A DNA stretch of 64,000 nucleotides, from NCBI RefSeq assembly GCF_000807255.1, contig NZ_CP009268.1, positions 336,384 through 400,383 on the forward strand, given 5' to 3'. This DNA is from Clostridium pasteurianum DSM 525 = ATCC 6013 (GTDB lineage: Bacteria > Bacillota > Clostridia > Clostridiales > Clostridiaceae). This document shows, one piece after another, positions 16,879 to 25,542 of this stretch. The notes below the pieces were generated by a model. It had not been told where the DNA came from. It saw nothing but the letters and a program-made list of their open reading frames with translations, and ran no database searches. A program made the translations under genes and the position numbers. Positions within the stretch are counted from its first letter, which is position 1, and each line of letters begins with the position of its first letter.

Positions 16879-18063
16879 ATGATATCTAAGGAAAGAGAAG
16901 CAGAAATAATAGAATTGTGCCAGGATTTACTTCGTATAAGAAGTTACTCCGGTGAAGAGGATGGAGTGGCTGAAAAGGCAAAAAAAGCTTTTACAGCTAT
17001 GGGATATGATGATTTTTTTGTAGATGAATATGGAAATATAATAGGGCATATAAAGGGAAATAGAGAAGGTAAAAAGATACTTTTTGATGCACATATAGAT
17101 ACTGTAACAGTTCCTGATGAGACAAAATGGAGCCAAAATCCTTTTGGCGGAGATATAGTAGATAACAAAATATATGGAAGAGGAGCTTCTGATATGAAAG
17201 GCGCTTTTTGCGCTATGATTTGTGCTCTATCATATTTTGCCAAGGATACTAATAAGAATTTTGCAGGAGATATTTACGTGGCAGGAGTTGTTCATGAAGA
17301 GTGTTTTGAAGGGGTTGCAGCCAGAAAGATAAGTGAAAAGGTTAAGCCAGACTACGTGGTCATAGGAGAAGCTTCAAATTGTAATCTTAAAAGAGGCCAA
17401 AGGGGAAGAGCAGAGATATTAGTAGAAACCTTTGGAAAGCCAGCTCATTCAGCCAATCCTGAAAAGGGAATAAACGCAGTTTATGAAATGAATAAGTTAA
17501 TTGAAAAGATAAGACATATAGAAAAGAAAAATGATGATTTTCTTGGAGATGGAATTCTAGAACTTACAGATATAAAATCTTCACCTTATCCTGGGGCTTC
17601 TGTAGTACCAGACTACTGTAAAGTAACTTATGACAGAAGACTTTTAGTAGGTGAGACTAGGGAAAGTGTATTGAAACCTATTTTAGATATAATCAGTGAA
17701 GCAGAGAGAGAAGACTCTAGTTTTAAAGCAAAGGCAAGTTTTGCTTCAGGAACTGAAAAATGTTATACGGGAAATACTATTGAAGGTGAGAGATTCTTTC
17801 CAGGATGGGTTCTTGATGAAAAGGATGAGTATGTACAAAAATCCTATAAAGGACTTATAGAGGCAGGATTAAAACCAGAAATAACTCACTATTCCTTCTG
17901 TACCAATGGCAGTCATTATGCAGGAGAAGCTGGTATAAAAACTATAGGGTTTGGACCTTCAAAGGAAAATCTAGCTCATACTATAGATGAATATATTGAA
18001 ATAGAACAGCTGCTTAAGGCAGTTAAGGGTTATTATGCTATAGCTAAGGCTAATCTTGTTTAG
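16879..18063 (+). CDS. ygeY: YgeY-family M20 metallohydrolase linked to selenium metabolism
   Basis: M20-type dinuclear zinc hydrolase. Ligands and catalytic residues are visible as DAHIDTV (about residues 74-80), RGASDMKGAF, HEECFEG with the paired glutamates, VIGEASN, and the last histidine in ENLAHTIDEY. The lid-domain histidine is in PAHSANPEKG. The length of 394 residues is typical. In E. coli and gut anaerobes YgeY belongs to the purine-degradation cluster with ygeW, ygeX, hyuA and ssnA and is expected to hydrolyse an open-chain ureido or amide intermediate. GGAGGT precedes the ATG. A 220-bp gap containing repeat family R1 follows, unusual inside an operon. Confidence 0.88.
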   Translation: MISKEREAEIIELCQDLLRIRSYSGEEDGVAEKAKKAFTAMGYDDFFVDEYGNIIGHIKGNREGKKILFDAHIDTVTVPDETKWSQNPFGGDIVDNKIYGRGASDMKGAFCAMICALSYFAKDTNKNFAGDIYVAGVVHEECFEGVAARKISEKVKPDYVVIGEASNCNLKRGQRGRAEILVETFGKPAHSANPEKGINAVYEMNKLIEKIRHIEKKNDDFLGDGILELTDIKSSPYPGASVVPDYCKVTYDRRLLVGETRESVLKPILDIISEAEREDSSFKAKASFASGTEKCYTGNTIEGERFFPGWVLDEKDEYVQKSYKGLIEAGLKPEITHYSFCTNGSHYAGEAGIKTIGFGPSKENLAHTIDEYIEIEQLLKAVKGYYAIAKANLV

Positions 18064-18064
18064 T

Positions 18065-18233
18065 TGAAAGTTGATAGTGGAAAGTTAAAATCGTTACCAA
18101 GAACGCATAAGCCATTATCCCCCACTTTGATAGAAAAGCAGACAAAACAAAATTTATTTTGTATTTGGTCGCTGTACAGAGTGAAAGTGGAGAGGTAAAA
18201 TTTCAATTTTGCGTGAATAACTATACGGAGTGC
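18065..18233 (+). repeat. repeat family R1, degenerate copy inside the operon
   Basis: After a stretch (18065-18088) shared with the R2 copy at 31 kb, positions 18108-18233 contain two tandem units of the R1 family. The first, starting at 18136, is identical over about 32 nt to the central unit of the copy at 54.6 kb and ends in CGCTGTACAGAGTG. The second (18183-18233) is diverged but keeps the hairpin AAAAT-TTCA-ATTTT and the GGAGTGC end. It lies between ygeY and the hydantoinase gene. Confidence 0.7.
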
Positions 18234-18285
18234 TATGGAAGTTATGGTATAAAACAATAACAGGAAATTAGAGGGGGTGAATTAT

Positions 18286-19668
18286 ATGGATACATTAATA
18301 AAAAATGGAACTATAGTTACTGAAGGCAAGGAGTTTTTAGGAGATATTTATATAAGGGATGGAATAATCGTAGAAATAGGGGAAAATATAGATAAGACTG
18401 CAGATGAGATTATAGATGCCAGGGGAAAGTTTGTGCTTCCCGGTGGAGTTGATGCTCATACCCATCTTAATATTCATATGGGAGACATAGTAGCCAAAGA
18501 TGATTTTTATACAGGAACAGTAGCTGCTGCCTGCGGCGGCACTACTTCTATTATAGACCACATGGGTTTTGGACCAAAAGGCTGCAATCTTCATCATCAA
18601 TTGAAGGTATATCATAAATATGCTGCTGGAAATGCAGTTATAGATTACGGTTTTCATGGAGTGATTCAGCAGGTAGATGACAGTATAATCAATGAAATTG
18701 AGTCTATGGTTAGAGATGAAGGTATATCCAGCTTTAAGATATATCTCACTTATGACAATAAAGTCAGTGATGAAGAAGCACTAAAGGTACTTATAAAACT
18801 AAAAGAACTGGGAGCTGTTACTACAGTACATTGTGAAAATGATGGTGTTATAAATTATTTTAGAAATCTATTTGTCCGTGAAGGGAAAACGGATCCCATA
18901 TATCATGCTTTAAGCAGACCGGAAGAAAGTGAATCAGAAGCTGTAAATAGGATGATTAGCCTAGCAGATGTTGCTGGGGATGCACCGCTGTATATAGTAC
19001 ATGTATCCTGTGAGAAGAGTATGGAGCATATAGTAAAAGCTCAAAGGCAAGATAAAAATGTAATGGCAGAAACCTGCCCTCAATATCTGTTTTTAGATGA
19101 GACTATGTATAGAGAAAAAAATCTTCAGGGATTAAAGTATATAATGAGTCCCCCTCTTAGAAAAAAAGAAAATCAAGATTTACTTTGGAAGGATATATCA
19201 AATAATAATATACAAGTGGTGGCAACAGATCATTGTCCTTTTGATTTTAAAGGAGACAAACAAAGGGGAAAAGATGATTTTACAAAATGCCCTAATGGTG
19301 GACCGGGTATAGAGACTAGAATACCTTTGCTCTTTTCTGAGGGAGTTATGAAAGGTAGAATTGATATAAAGAAATTTGTGACTATAGTGAGTACCAATCC
19401 AGCAAAAATATTTGGATTGTATCCTAAAAAGGGAACAATAGGTGTAGGATCAGATGCAGACATTATAATTATAGATCCAGAGAAAGAAGTTACATTGTCA
19501 AAAGCAATGCTTCATGAAAATGTAGATTATACTCCTTATGAAGGTATAAAATTAAAGGGATATCCTGTTTTGACTATGGTTAGAGGAAAAGTTGTAGCTA
19601 GAGATAATGTGTTTGTTGGAGAAAAGGGCTATGGAGAATATTTATCTAGAAAGTCAAATATCCTTTAG
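18286..19668 (+). CDS. dihydropyrimidinase / D-hydantoinase-type amidohydrolase
   Basis: Zinc amidohydrolase that hydrolyses cyclic amides such as dihydropyrimidines or hydantoins, equivalent to HyuA/YgeZ of the E. coli purine cluster. Motifs: VDAHTHLN (metal HxH, near residue 56), the carboxylated lysine in SSFKIYLTY (about residue 149), VHCEN, VHVSCE and ATDHCPFDF. The length of 460 residues is normal. I chose ATG at 18286 with GAGGGGGTGA just upstream; the GTG at 18277 lies inside that ribosome site. The ssnA start follows 17 nt after the stop. In this context a ring-opened purine derivative is the likely substrate. The family does not fix the exact one. Confidence 0.9.
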   Translation: MDTLIKNGTIVTEGKEFLGDIYIRDGIIVEIGENIDKTADEIIDARGKFVLPGGVDAHTHLNIHMGDIVAKDDFYTGTVAAACGGTTSIIDHMGFGPKGCNLHHQLKVYHKYAAGNAVIDYGFHGVIQQVDDSIINEIESMVRDEGISSFKIYLTYDNKVSDEEALKVLIKLKELGAVTTVHCENDGVINYFRNLFVREGKTDPIYHALSRPEESESEAVNRMISLADVAGDAPLYIVHVSCEKSMEHIVKAQRQDKNVMAETCPQYLFLDETMYREKNLQGLKYIMSPPLRKKENQDLLWKDISNNNIQVVATDHCPFDFKGDKQRGKDDFTKCPNGGPGIETRIPLLFSEGVMKGRIDIKKFVTIVSTNPAKIFGLYPKKGTIGVGSDADIIIIDPEKEVTLSKAMLHENVDYTPYEGIKLKGYPVLTMVRGKVVARDNVFVGEKGYGEYLSRKSNIL

Positions 19669-19685
19669 AAAGGATGAAATATAAT

Positions 19686-21023
19686 ATGCTTATAAAAAAT
19701 GGAACAATTATTACCTTTGATGAGAAGAATACAGTTATAGAAAATGGTGCTGTTTATATAGAAGATAATATAATAAAAGAAGTTGGGAAATCCTCGGATT
19801 TGGAGAAAAAGTATAATGGAGAAGAAACTTTGGATGCCAATGACAAGATAGTAATGCCTGGACTTATATGTTCACACTATCATGCCTATAGTGCTTTTGC
19901 CAGGGGAATGATTTTAGATGGGGAACCAGCTTCCAATTTTATAGAGGTTTTAAGAAAAGTCTGGTGGAGATTAGATAAAAAGCTTACTTTGGAAGATGTG
20001 TATTACAGCGGATTAGTGTCTGCTATAGAGGCAGTAAAAAGTGGTACTACTACTTTAGTAGACCACCATGCCAGTCCCTATGCCTGTACAGGTAGTCTTA
20101 ACGAACTGAGCAGAGCTTTTTCTAAGGTTGGAGTAAGAGGAAATTACTGCTATGAAGTATCTGAGAGAGATGGCACTGATATAGCAAAAGAAGGATTATA
20201 TGAAAATTATAATTTTATAAAGAAGTGCAATGATGACAGAGATGATTTGATAACAGGATCTTTCGGACTTCATGCCGCTTTTACAGTATCTGATGATATC
20301 CTAAAAGAAGCAGCAGCTATGAGAGATGAACTTCACTGCGGATTTCATGTACATGTATCAGAAGGAAGAATGGATGAGGAATTAAGTCAATATAATTATG
20401 GAAAAAGTGTAGTAAAAAGGCTGGAGGATATGAATATCCTAGGAGAAAAAACTATAGCTGTACATGGCGTAAACATAGGTACAGATGATTTAGATATATT
20501 AAAGAAGACCAATACTATAGTAGTTCATAATCCTGAATCCAACATGAATAATGCGGTAGGGATACCTCCTGTTTTAGATATGATGAATAAAGATATATTG
20601 GTAGGACTTGGGACAGATGGTTTTACTGGAAATATGTTTAGAGAAATAGAAAACCTTTATGTGGTGCATAAATTTATAAAGAGTGATCCAAGGGTTATGA
20701 GTGTTCCTGAAACTATTAAGCTGGCTTTTCACAATAATGGTGAAGTAGTGAGACGAATATTTGGAAAGCCTGCAGGGGCTATTAAACCAGGCAGCTTTGC
20801 AGATTTGATAGTACTAGATTATAATAGTCCAACACCTTTAAATAGTTTAAATGCAGGAGGACATGTTATTTTTGGAATGAACAGCAATAATGTAATCAGC
20901 ACTATAATAAATGGAAAAATAGTTATGAAAAATAGACAATTAGTAAATGTAGATGAGGAAGCAATTATGAAAAAGTCAAGAGAAGTTTCTAAGAACTTAT
21001 GGAGCAGGTTAGCTGATAATTGA
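19686..21023 (+). CDS. ssnA: SsnA-family aminohydrolase
   Basis: Amidohydrolase of the adenosine/guanine/atrazine deaminase group; SsnA is the member fixed in selenium-linked purine clusters. Metal ligands are visible in CSHYHAYSAF, GFHVHVSEG, AVHGVNI and GLGTDGFTG. The ATG at 19686 gives a 445-residue protein beginning MLIKNGTIITFD, close to the E. coli length; an ATG at 19674 overlaps the ribosome site. It probably removes an amino group from a purine or ring-opened intermediate and releases ammonia (family-based inference). It is closely spaced after the hydantoinase gene. Confidence 0.88.
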   Translation: MLIKNGTIITFDEKNTVIENGAVYIEDNIIKEVGKSSDLEKKYNGEETLDANDKIVMPGLICSHYHAYSAFARGMILDGEPASNFIEVLRKVWWRLDKKLTLEDVYYSGLVSAIEAVKSGTTTLVDHHASPYACTGSLNELSRAFSKVGVRGNYCYEVSERDGTDIAKEGLYENYNFIKKCNDDRDDLITGSFGLHAAFTVSDDILKEAAAMRDELHCGFHVHVSEGRMDEELSQYNYGKSVVKRLEDMNILGEKTIAVHGVNIGTDDLDILKKTNTIVVHNPESNMNNAVGIPPVLDMMNKDILVGLGTDGFTGNMFREIENLYVVHKFIKSDPRVMSVPETIKLAFHNNGEVVRRIFGKPAGAIKPGSFADLIVLDYNSPTPLNSLNAGGHVIFGMNSNNVISTIINGKIVMKNRQLVNVDEEAIMKKSREVSKNLWSRLADN

Positions 21024-21157
21024 AGGATGAATTTAGATGGTATGTGACAGTTATTGAAATTTCATAGAAAAATTTTTCAGTGGTGAAAATTATACTATCA
21101 AAGCGGCCTTTAAACATGAAGAACAATATATTAATTGATAAATGGGAGGATACACAG

Positions 21158-22246
21158 ATGGCAAATTTAAAAGTAAAGATAGACGGTATGGAGTTTGAAA
21201 ATCCTGTTATGGTTGCAGCAGGACCGCCTTCAAGAAATGCAGAAATGATTATAGATTGTGTAAAAAATGGAGCTGGAGGGGTAGTAAGCAAGACCATATC
21301 CACGGAGGCGGCTCATATACCTAAGCCTTGTATGGCAGATTATAAGACTAGATTTTTAAATACAGAGCTTTGGTCAGAACTCAGCCCGGAGCATTGGATT
21401 GAAAAGGAATATGAAAAGGCTAAAACCTGCAAAGCACCTTTGATTGTTGGAATGGGATATACCCCGGAGCAAATAACAAATTTAATTCCAAGAGTGGATA
21501 AGTTTGCGGATGCCTACGAAATATCCAGTCATTATGTGGGAAGAGATATAACTCCTGTAGTAAATACTTTGAAGGCAGCAAAAGCCTGCACTAAAAAACC
21601 TGTATTTATGAAGGTAAGTCCGGGAATTGCAGATATAGGTGAATTTGGAAGAGCTCTTCAGGAAGCTGGAGCAGATGGATTAGTTGCCATTAACTCTGTG
21701 GGACCCTGTTTTGCCATAGATATAGAAACTGGCCTTCCTAATATGGGAAGCGAAGCAGGTTACGGATGGATGTCTGGAGCTGCAATAAAACCAATAGCCT
21801 TAAGGCATGTGTATGAACTTTGCAAGTCAGTAAAAATTCCTGTACTGGCAGTAGGAGGAGTTACTAAAGGTGAAGATGTTATTGAAATGTTTATGGCGGG
21901 TGCATCAGCAGTTCAAGTCTGCACTCAGGCTATAGTGGAAGGAAATAAGGCTTTTAGAAGAATAGTAAAAGAGGCGAATAATTGGCTTGATAGTCATGGT
22001 TATAAATCTATAGAGGATATAAAAGGTATAACTATAGAAAAGATGAAGGCAAGAAAGGCACCTCAGTATGATACTGTATATCCTGAAGTGATTGTAGATA
22101 AATGTATTGGATGTGGAAAGTGTAAGGAAAGCTGTGTATATCAAGCTATAACTGTGGACAATAAAAAAGCAGCTGTGGATAGTTCTAAGTGCTTTGGATG
22201 TGGTCTTTGCACAACTCGATGTCCAGTGGGAGCTATAAAGCTTTAA
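21158..22246 (+). CDS. PreA-like dihydroorotate/dihydropyrimidine dehydrogenase-fold Fe-S flavoprotein with altered active site
   Basis: Residues about 1-295 form an FMN-binding TIM barrel of the dihydroorotate dehydrogenase/PreA type (FENPVMVAAGP, KPVFMKVSPG, SGAAIKPIALRHV, VLAVGGV). Residues 305-362 hold two [4Fe-4S] motifs, CIGCGKCKESC and CFGCGLCTTRC. The ATG at 21158 has GGGAGGATA before it; the in-frame frame opening at 21080 adds 26 unlikely residues. True PreA/DPD enzymes carry an N-x-S-C-P active-site cysteine after strand 4. Here the equivalent stretch reads YEISSHYVGRD, with no cysteine. It is therefore probably a redox partner or a reductase with different chemistry, occupying the place of YgfK in related clusters (inference). 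Confidence 0.82.
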   Translation: MANLKVKIDGMEFENPVMVAAGPPSRNAEMIIDCVKNGAGGVVSKTISTEAAHIPKPCMADYKTRFLNTELWSELSPEHWIEKEYEKAKTCKAPLIVGMGYTPEQITNLIPRVDKFADAYEISSHYVGRDITPVVNTLKAAKACTKKPVFMKVSPGIADIGEFGRALQEAGADGLVAINSVGPCFAIDIETGLPNMGSEAGYGWMSGAAIKPIALRHVYELCKSVKIPVLAVGGVTKGEDVIEMFMAGASAVQVCTQAIVEGNKAFRRIVKEANNWLDSHGYKSIEDIKGITIEKMKARKAPQYDTVYPEVIVDKCIGCGKCKESCVYQAITVDNKKAAVDSSKCFGCGLCTTRCPVGAIKL

Positions 22247-22329
22247 TTATGACAATATAAAATCCTTAAATAGTTTCCAAAGATAAGATTTTGAATATAT
22301 TTAGTAAGCGAAAGGATTGGTGAAAAAAT

Positions 22330-22896
22330 ATGAAAATAGAGGGTATAATTTTGGCGGCGGGTTTTTCATCAAGGGCTAGAACTTTTAAAATGGCTTTGGA
22401 CTTTAAAGGTAAAACTGTAATTGAGAGATCTGTTGACAGTATGAAAAGCTGCTGTTCAAAAATCTATGTAATTAGTGGTTATAGAAGAGAGATAATAGAA
22501 GAGATACTAAAGGGTTATGAGGATGTAGATGTGGTTTTTAATGAAAATTTCAAGGAAGGTATGTTTAGTTCAGTAAAAGCAGGAATTAAAAAGCTTAGGG
22601 GAGATAAGTTCTTCTTAACTCCAGGAGATTATCCAGCAGTTAAGGAGGATACTTATAAGGCACTTTTAACTTTAAGTAAGGATGTAGTAATTCCTACTTT
22701 TAAAGGTAAAAAGGGTCATCCCATATTAATGAATACTCCAGTGGCAAGAGAAATTTTAAGTAGTGATAATTACAGTAATTTAAAGGAGTTTACCATAAGT
22801 AAGGGATTTAGTACTGTAGAGGTTCAGGATATGGGGATTTTACGGGATATAGATACCATACAAGACTATGAAGATTTGTTGAACTTAAAATATTAG
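22330..22896 (+). CDS. YgfJ/MocA-like NTP transferase
   Basis: Nucleotidyltransferase of the MobA fold, 188 residues. The signature LAAGFSSRARTFKMALDFKGK replaces the usual RMG with SRA, a variant seen in YgfJ-type proteins of purine/selenium clusters. TPGDYPAV provides the metal-site block and KGHPILMN the substrate loop. It lies 83 bp after the PreA-like gene and 47 bp before the hydroxylase large subunit. Position and family suggest it prepares or modifies the molybdopterin dinucleotide of the adjacent hydroxylase. It is only distantly similar to the paralogue at 13216, so the two are unlikely to be redundant. Confidence 0.82.
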   Translation: MKIEGIILAAGFSSRARTFKMALDFKGKTVIERSVDSMKSCCSKIYVISGYRREIIEEILKGYEDVDVVFNENFKEGMFSSVKAGIKKLRGDKFFLTPGDYPAVKEDTYKALLTLSKDVVIPTFKGKKGHPILMNTPVAREILSSDNYSNLKEFTISKGFSTVEVQDMGILRDIDTIQDYEDLLNLKY

Positions 22897-22943
22897 AATA
22901 TGCTTAAAATAAAGTAAAAGATATATCAGAGAGGAGGATTATT

Positions 22944-25082
22944 ATGTTAATTAAAGATATTAGTAAACCTGTAAAGAGAATAGATGTAGATGGAAAAATA
23001 TGCGGTACCACAAGGTATTTAGCTGACATAGAATTTAAAGATGCATTATATGCAAAGACTTTGAGGTCAGAAAAGGCAAGGGCTAAATTGCTCTCTATAG
23101 AGTTGCCTGAAATACCAAAAGGATATTTTATCGTAGATAAAGATGATATACCAGGTAGAAATAAAGTGAGAATAATATTTTATGATCAGCCTTTTTTTGC
23201 AGAAGATACTGTAAATTATATAGGAGAACCGATTCTCCTAGTAGTAGGACCAGATAAAAGAAAAGTTGAGGAGATAACTTCAAGTATAAAGGTGAATTAT
23301 GAAGAACTCCCAGGGGTATTTACTATGGATCAGGCTGAACAATGTGATGAGCTTATACATGGAGATGACAATTGTTTTGTAGATTATAAATACTCTAAAG
23401 GTGACATTGACAGCATAAAAGATAGAGCAGATCATGTATTTGAGAGAAATTATAAAACAGGATATCAGGAACATATATATCTTGAACCTCAAGGAATGGC
23501 AGCTTCCTATGAAAATGGACGTATTAAGGTTATTGGTTCAATGCAGTGTCCTTACTATGTAAAAGATGCTGTAGTAGAGGCTCTTGGAGTGGAGTATGAT
23601 GGAGTTCAAATAGTACAAAGTAATACTGGTGGTGGTTTTGGAGGAAAAGAGGAATATCCTTCGCTTATAGCTGGTCAAGTAGCAGCAGCGGCTTTAAAGA
23701 CTAAAAAAACTGTTAAACTCATATTTGATAGAGACGAGGATATACAATGTACTACTAAGAGGCATCCTTCAGATATAACTTTAAAGACCTATGTAGATAA
23801 AGAATATAAAATAATTGGTGTAGAAGCAGATGTAAAACTTGATGCCGGAGCTTATTCAGGAATATCAAATATAGTGCTCCAAAGGGCAATCTTTGCAGCT
23901 ATAGGAACTTATAATGTAGAAAATGTAAAGGTCAGGGGAAGAGCTTTCGCTACTAATAATATAGTCACAGGGGCCTACAGAGGGTTTGGAGCGCCACAAT
24001 CCTTTCTCGCTTTGGAACTTAATATGGAGTATATTGCTGAAAAACTTAATATAGATGTATTGGATTTTAAAAAGAAGAACTTTCTTAAAAAAGGAGATCT
24101 GTCTTCTACCGGAGGCTTATTCAGAGAAGATATATTGCTTCCAGATATTATCGATACCATAGAAAATATGTCTGATTACAGTAAAAAACGTAAAAATTAT
24201 AAAAATACTCTTAAAGGGATTGGTATGTCTGTGTTTTTTCATGGGGGCGGTTTTACTGGTGATGGAGAAAGAGATATTATAAAGGCAAAGGTAAAATTAA
24301 AGAAATATGCTGATGATAAAGTGGAAATACTTATATCTAATGTGGAGATGGGACAAGGGGTTAGCACCAGTCTTAGGAAGATTGCAGCTCATACTTTAGA
24401 GATACCGCTGGAAGATGTTATATTTGTTAATCCTGATACAGATAGAGTTCCAAATTCAGGACCGACAGTGGCTTCAAGAACTACTATGGTAGTTGGAAAA
24501 ATAATTGAAAATGCTGCTGCTGAAATGAAGAAAAACTGGGTGCCGCATAAGGAAATGGAAGTTATGAAAAAATATGTACATCCAACAGGCTTCAGCTGGG
24601 ATGCAGAAAAATTTATTGGAGATGCCTATAATACTTATTCCTGGGGAGCTAATGTGGTGGAAGTAGAAGTTAATCCGGTGACCTATGAAGTGGATGTAAA
24701 AGGTGTATGGACAGTTTATGATATTGGGAGAGCTATAGATGAAAGAATAATAGAAGGACAAATAGAGGGTGGAGTAGCCCAGGGGCTTGGATATGCCAGC
24801 ATGGAAGTTATGAGATCAAAAGAAGGAAGACTGATTCAAAGAACTAATACGGATTATGTTATACCTACTTCTAAAGATTTTCCTAAAATACACAGTAAAT
24901 TAGTTAACAGCCCTTATAATAATGGACCTTCAGGGGCTAAAAGTGCAGGTGAACTTACATTAATAGGAGCACCCTCAGCTTATGCCATTGCTGTGCAGAA
25001 CGCCATAGGGAAGCCGCTTAGTGAAATACCTGTGACACCAGAATTGTTAATGGAGGTGATGTCTCATGAACAAAAAAATTAA
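22944..25082 (+). CDS. xanthine-dehydrogenase-type hydroxylase, molybdenum-cofactor subunit
   Basis: Large subunit (712 residues) of a three-subunit molybdenum hydroxylase that adds oxygen from water to purines or related heterocycles. Molybdopterin-contact motifs are present: GGGFGGKEEYPS near residue 230, GAYRGFGAPQ near residue 342, VEMGQGVSTSLRKIAA, and GAKSAGELTL near residue 665 carrying the catalytic glutamate. With YqeB, YqeC and SsnA nearby it is probably a selenium-dependent enzyme in which non-coded selenium replaces the cyano-lysable sulfur; no in-frame TGA/selenocysteine is needed. GAGGAGG precedes the ATG. It overlaps the Fe-S subunit by 17 nt. The substrate (xanthine, hypoxanthine or another purine) cannot be fixed. 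Confidence 0.92.
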   Translation: MLIKDISKPVKRIDVDGKICGTTRYLADIEFKDALYAKTLRSEKARAKLLSIELPEIPKGYFIVDKDDIPGRNKVRIIFYDQPFFAEDTVNYIGEPILLVVGPDKRKVEEITSSIKVNYEELPGVFTMDQAEQCDELIHGDDNCFVDYKYSKGDIDSIKDRADHVFERNYKTGYQEHIYLEPQGMAASYENGRIKVIGSMQCPYYVKDAVVEALGVEYDGVQIVQSNTGGGFGGKEEYPSLIAGQVAAAALKTKKTVKLIFDRDEDIQCTTKRHPSDITLKTYVDKEYKIIGVEADVKLDAGAYSGISNIVLQRAIFAAIGTYNVENVKVRGRAFATNNIVTGAYRGFGAPQSFLALELNMEYIAEKLNIDVLDFKKKNFLKKGDLSSTGGLFREDILLPDIIDTIENMSDYSKKRKNYKNTLKGIGMSVFFHGGGFTGDGERDIIKAKVKLKKYADDKVEILISNVEMGQGVSTSLRKIAAHTLEIPLEDVIFVNPDTDRVPNSGPTVASRTTMVVGKIIENAAAEMKKNWVPHKEMEVMKKYVHPTGFSWDAEKFIGDAYNTYSWGANVVEVEVNPVTYEVDVKGVWTVYDIGRAIDERIIEGQIEGGVAQGLGYASMEVMRSKEGRLIQRTNTDYVIPTSKDFPKIHSKLVNSPYNNGPSGAKSAGELTLIGAPSAYAIAVQNAIGKPLSEIPVTPELLMEVMSHEQKN

Positions 25083-25542
25083 GTTTAATTTAAATGGCGA
25101 AGAAACAACATTAGAAGTAAATCCACTTAGAAGACTTTTGGATTTATTGAGAGAGGATTTAAAGCTTATATCTCCAAAAGAAGGCTGTGGTCAGGGAGAA
25201 TGCGGGGCATGTTCTGTTATATTAAATGGTAATCTAGTTAATTCCTGCTGTATTCCTGTAGGTAATATAGAGGGGGCTAAGGTTATAACTATAGAAGGAC
25301 TTATTGGTACAAAAGAATTTAATATTTTGAAAGAATCCTTTGATGAAGCAGGAGCAGTACAATGTGGTTTCTGTACTCCTGGTATGATAATAGCTTCCTA
25401 TGCACTGCTTACTAAAAACAGTAAGCCTAATGAAGATGAAATAAGATCAGCATTATCGGGCAATTTATGTAGATGTACAGGATATGATAAAATAATTGAT
25501 GCCGTTAAAATAGCAGTAAAAAAGGGTGAGAATATATGGTAG
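25066..25542 (+). CDS. xanthine-dehydrogenase-type hydroxylase, [2Fe-2S] subunit
   Basis: Electron-transfer subunit with two [2Fe-2S] clusters. The plant-type ferredoxin site uses Cys41, Cys46, Cys49 and Cys61 (GCGQGECGAC and NSCC), and the C-terminal helical site uses CGFC and CRC. The length of 158 residues is standard. It starts inside the large-subunit gene behind GGAGGTGAT and overlaps the FAD-subunit gene by 7 nt, so the three subunits are translationally coupled. It passes electrons from the molybdenum centre to FAD. Confidence 0.94.
   Translation: MNKKIKFNLNGEETTLEVNPLRRLLDLLREDLKLISPKEGCGQGECGACSVILNGNLVNSCCIPVGNIEGAKVITIEGLIGTKEFNILKESFDEAGAVQCGFCTPGMIIASYALLTKNSKPNEDEIRSALSGNLCRCTGYDKIIDAVKIAVKKGENIW

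Noticed and set aside
22944..25082. Possible selenocysteine (in-frame TGA) in the molybdenum hydroxylase.
   Set aside because: The frame is intact without TGA; selenium in this enzyme class is a non-coded labile cofactor.
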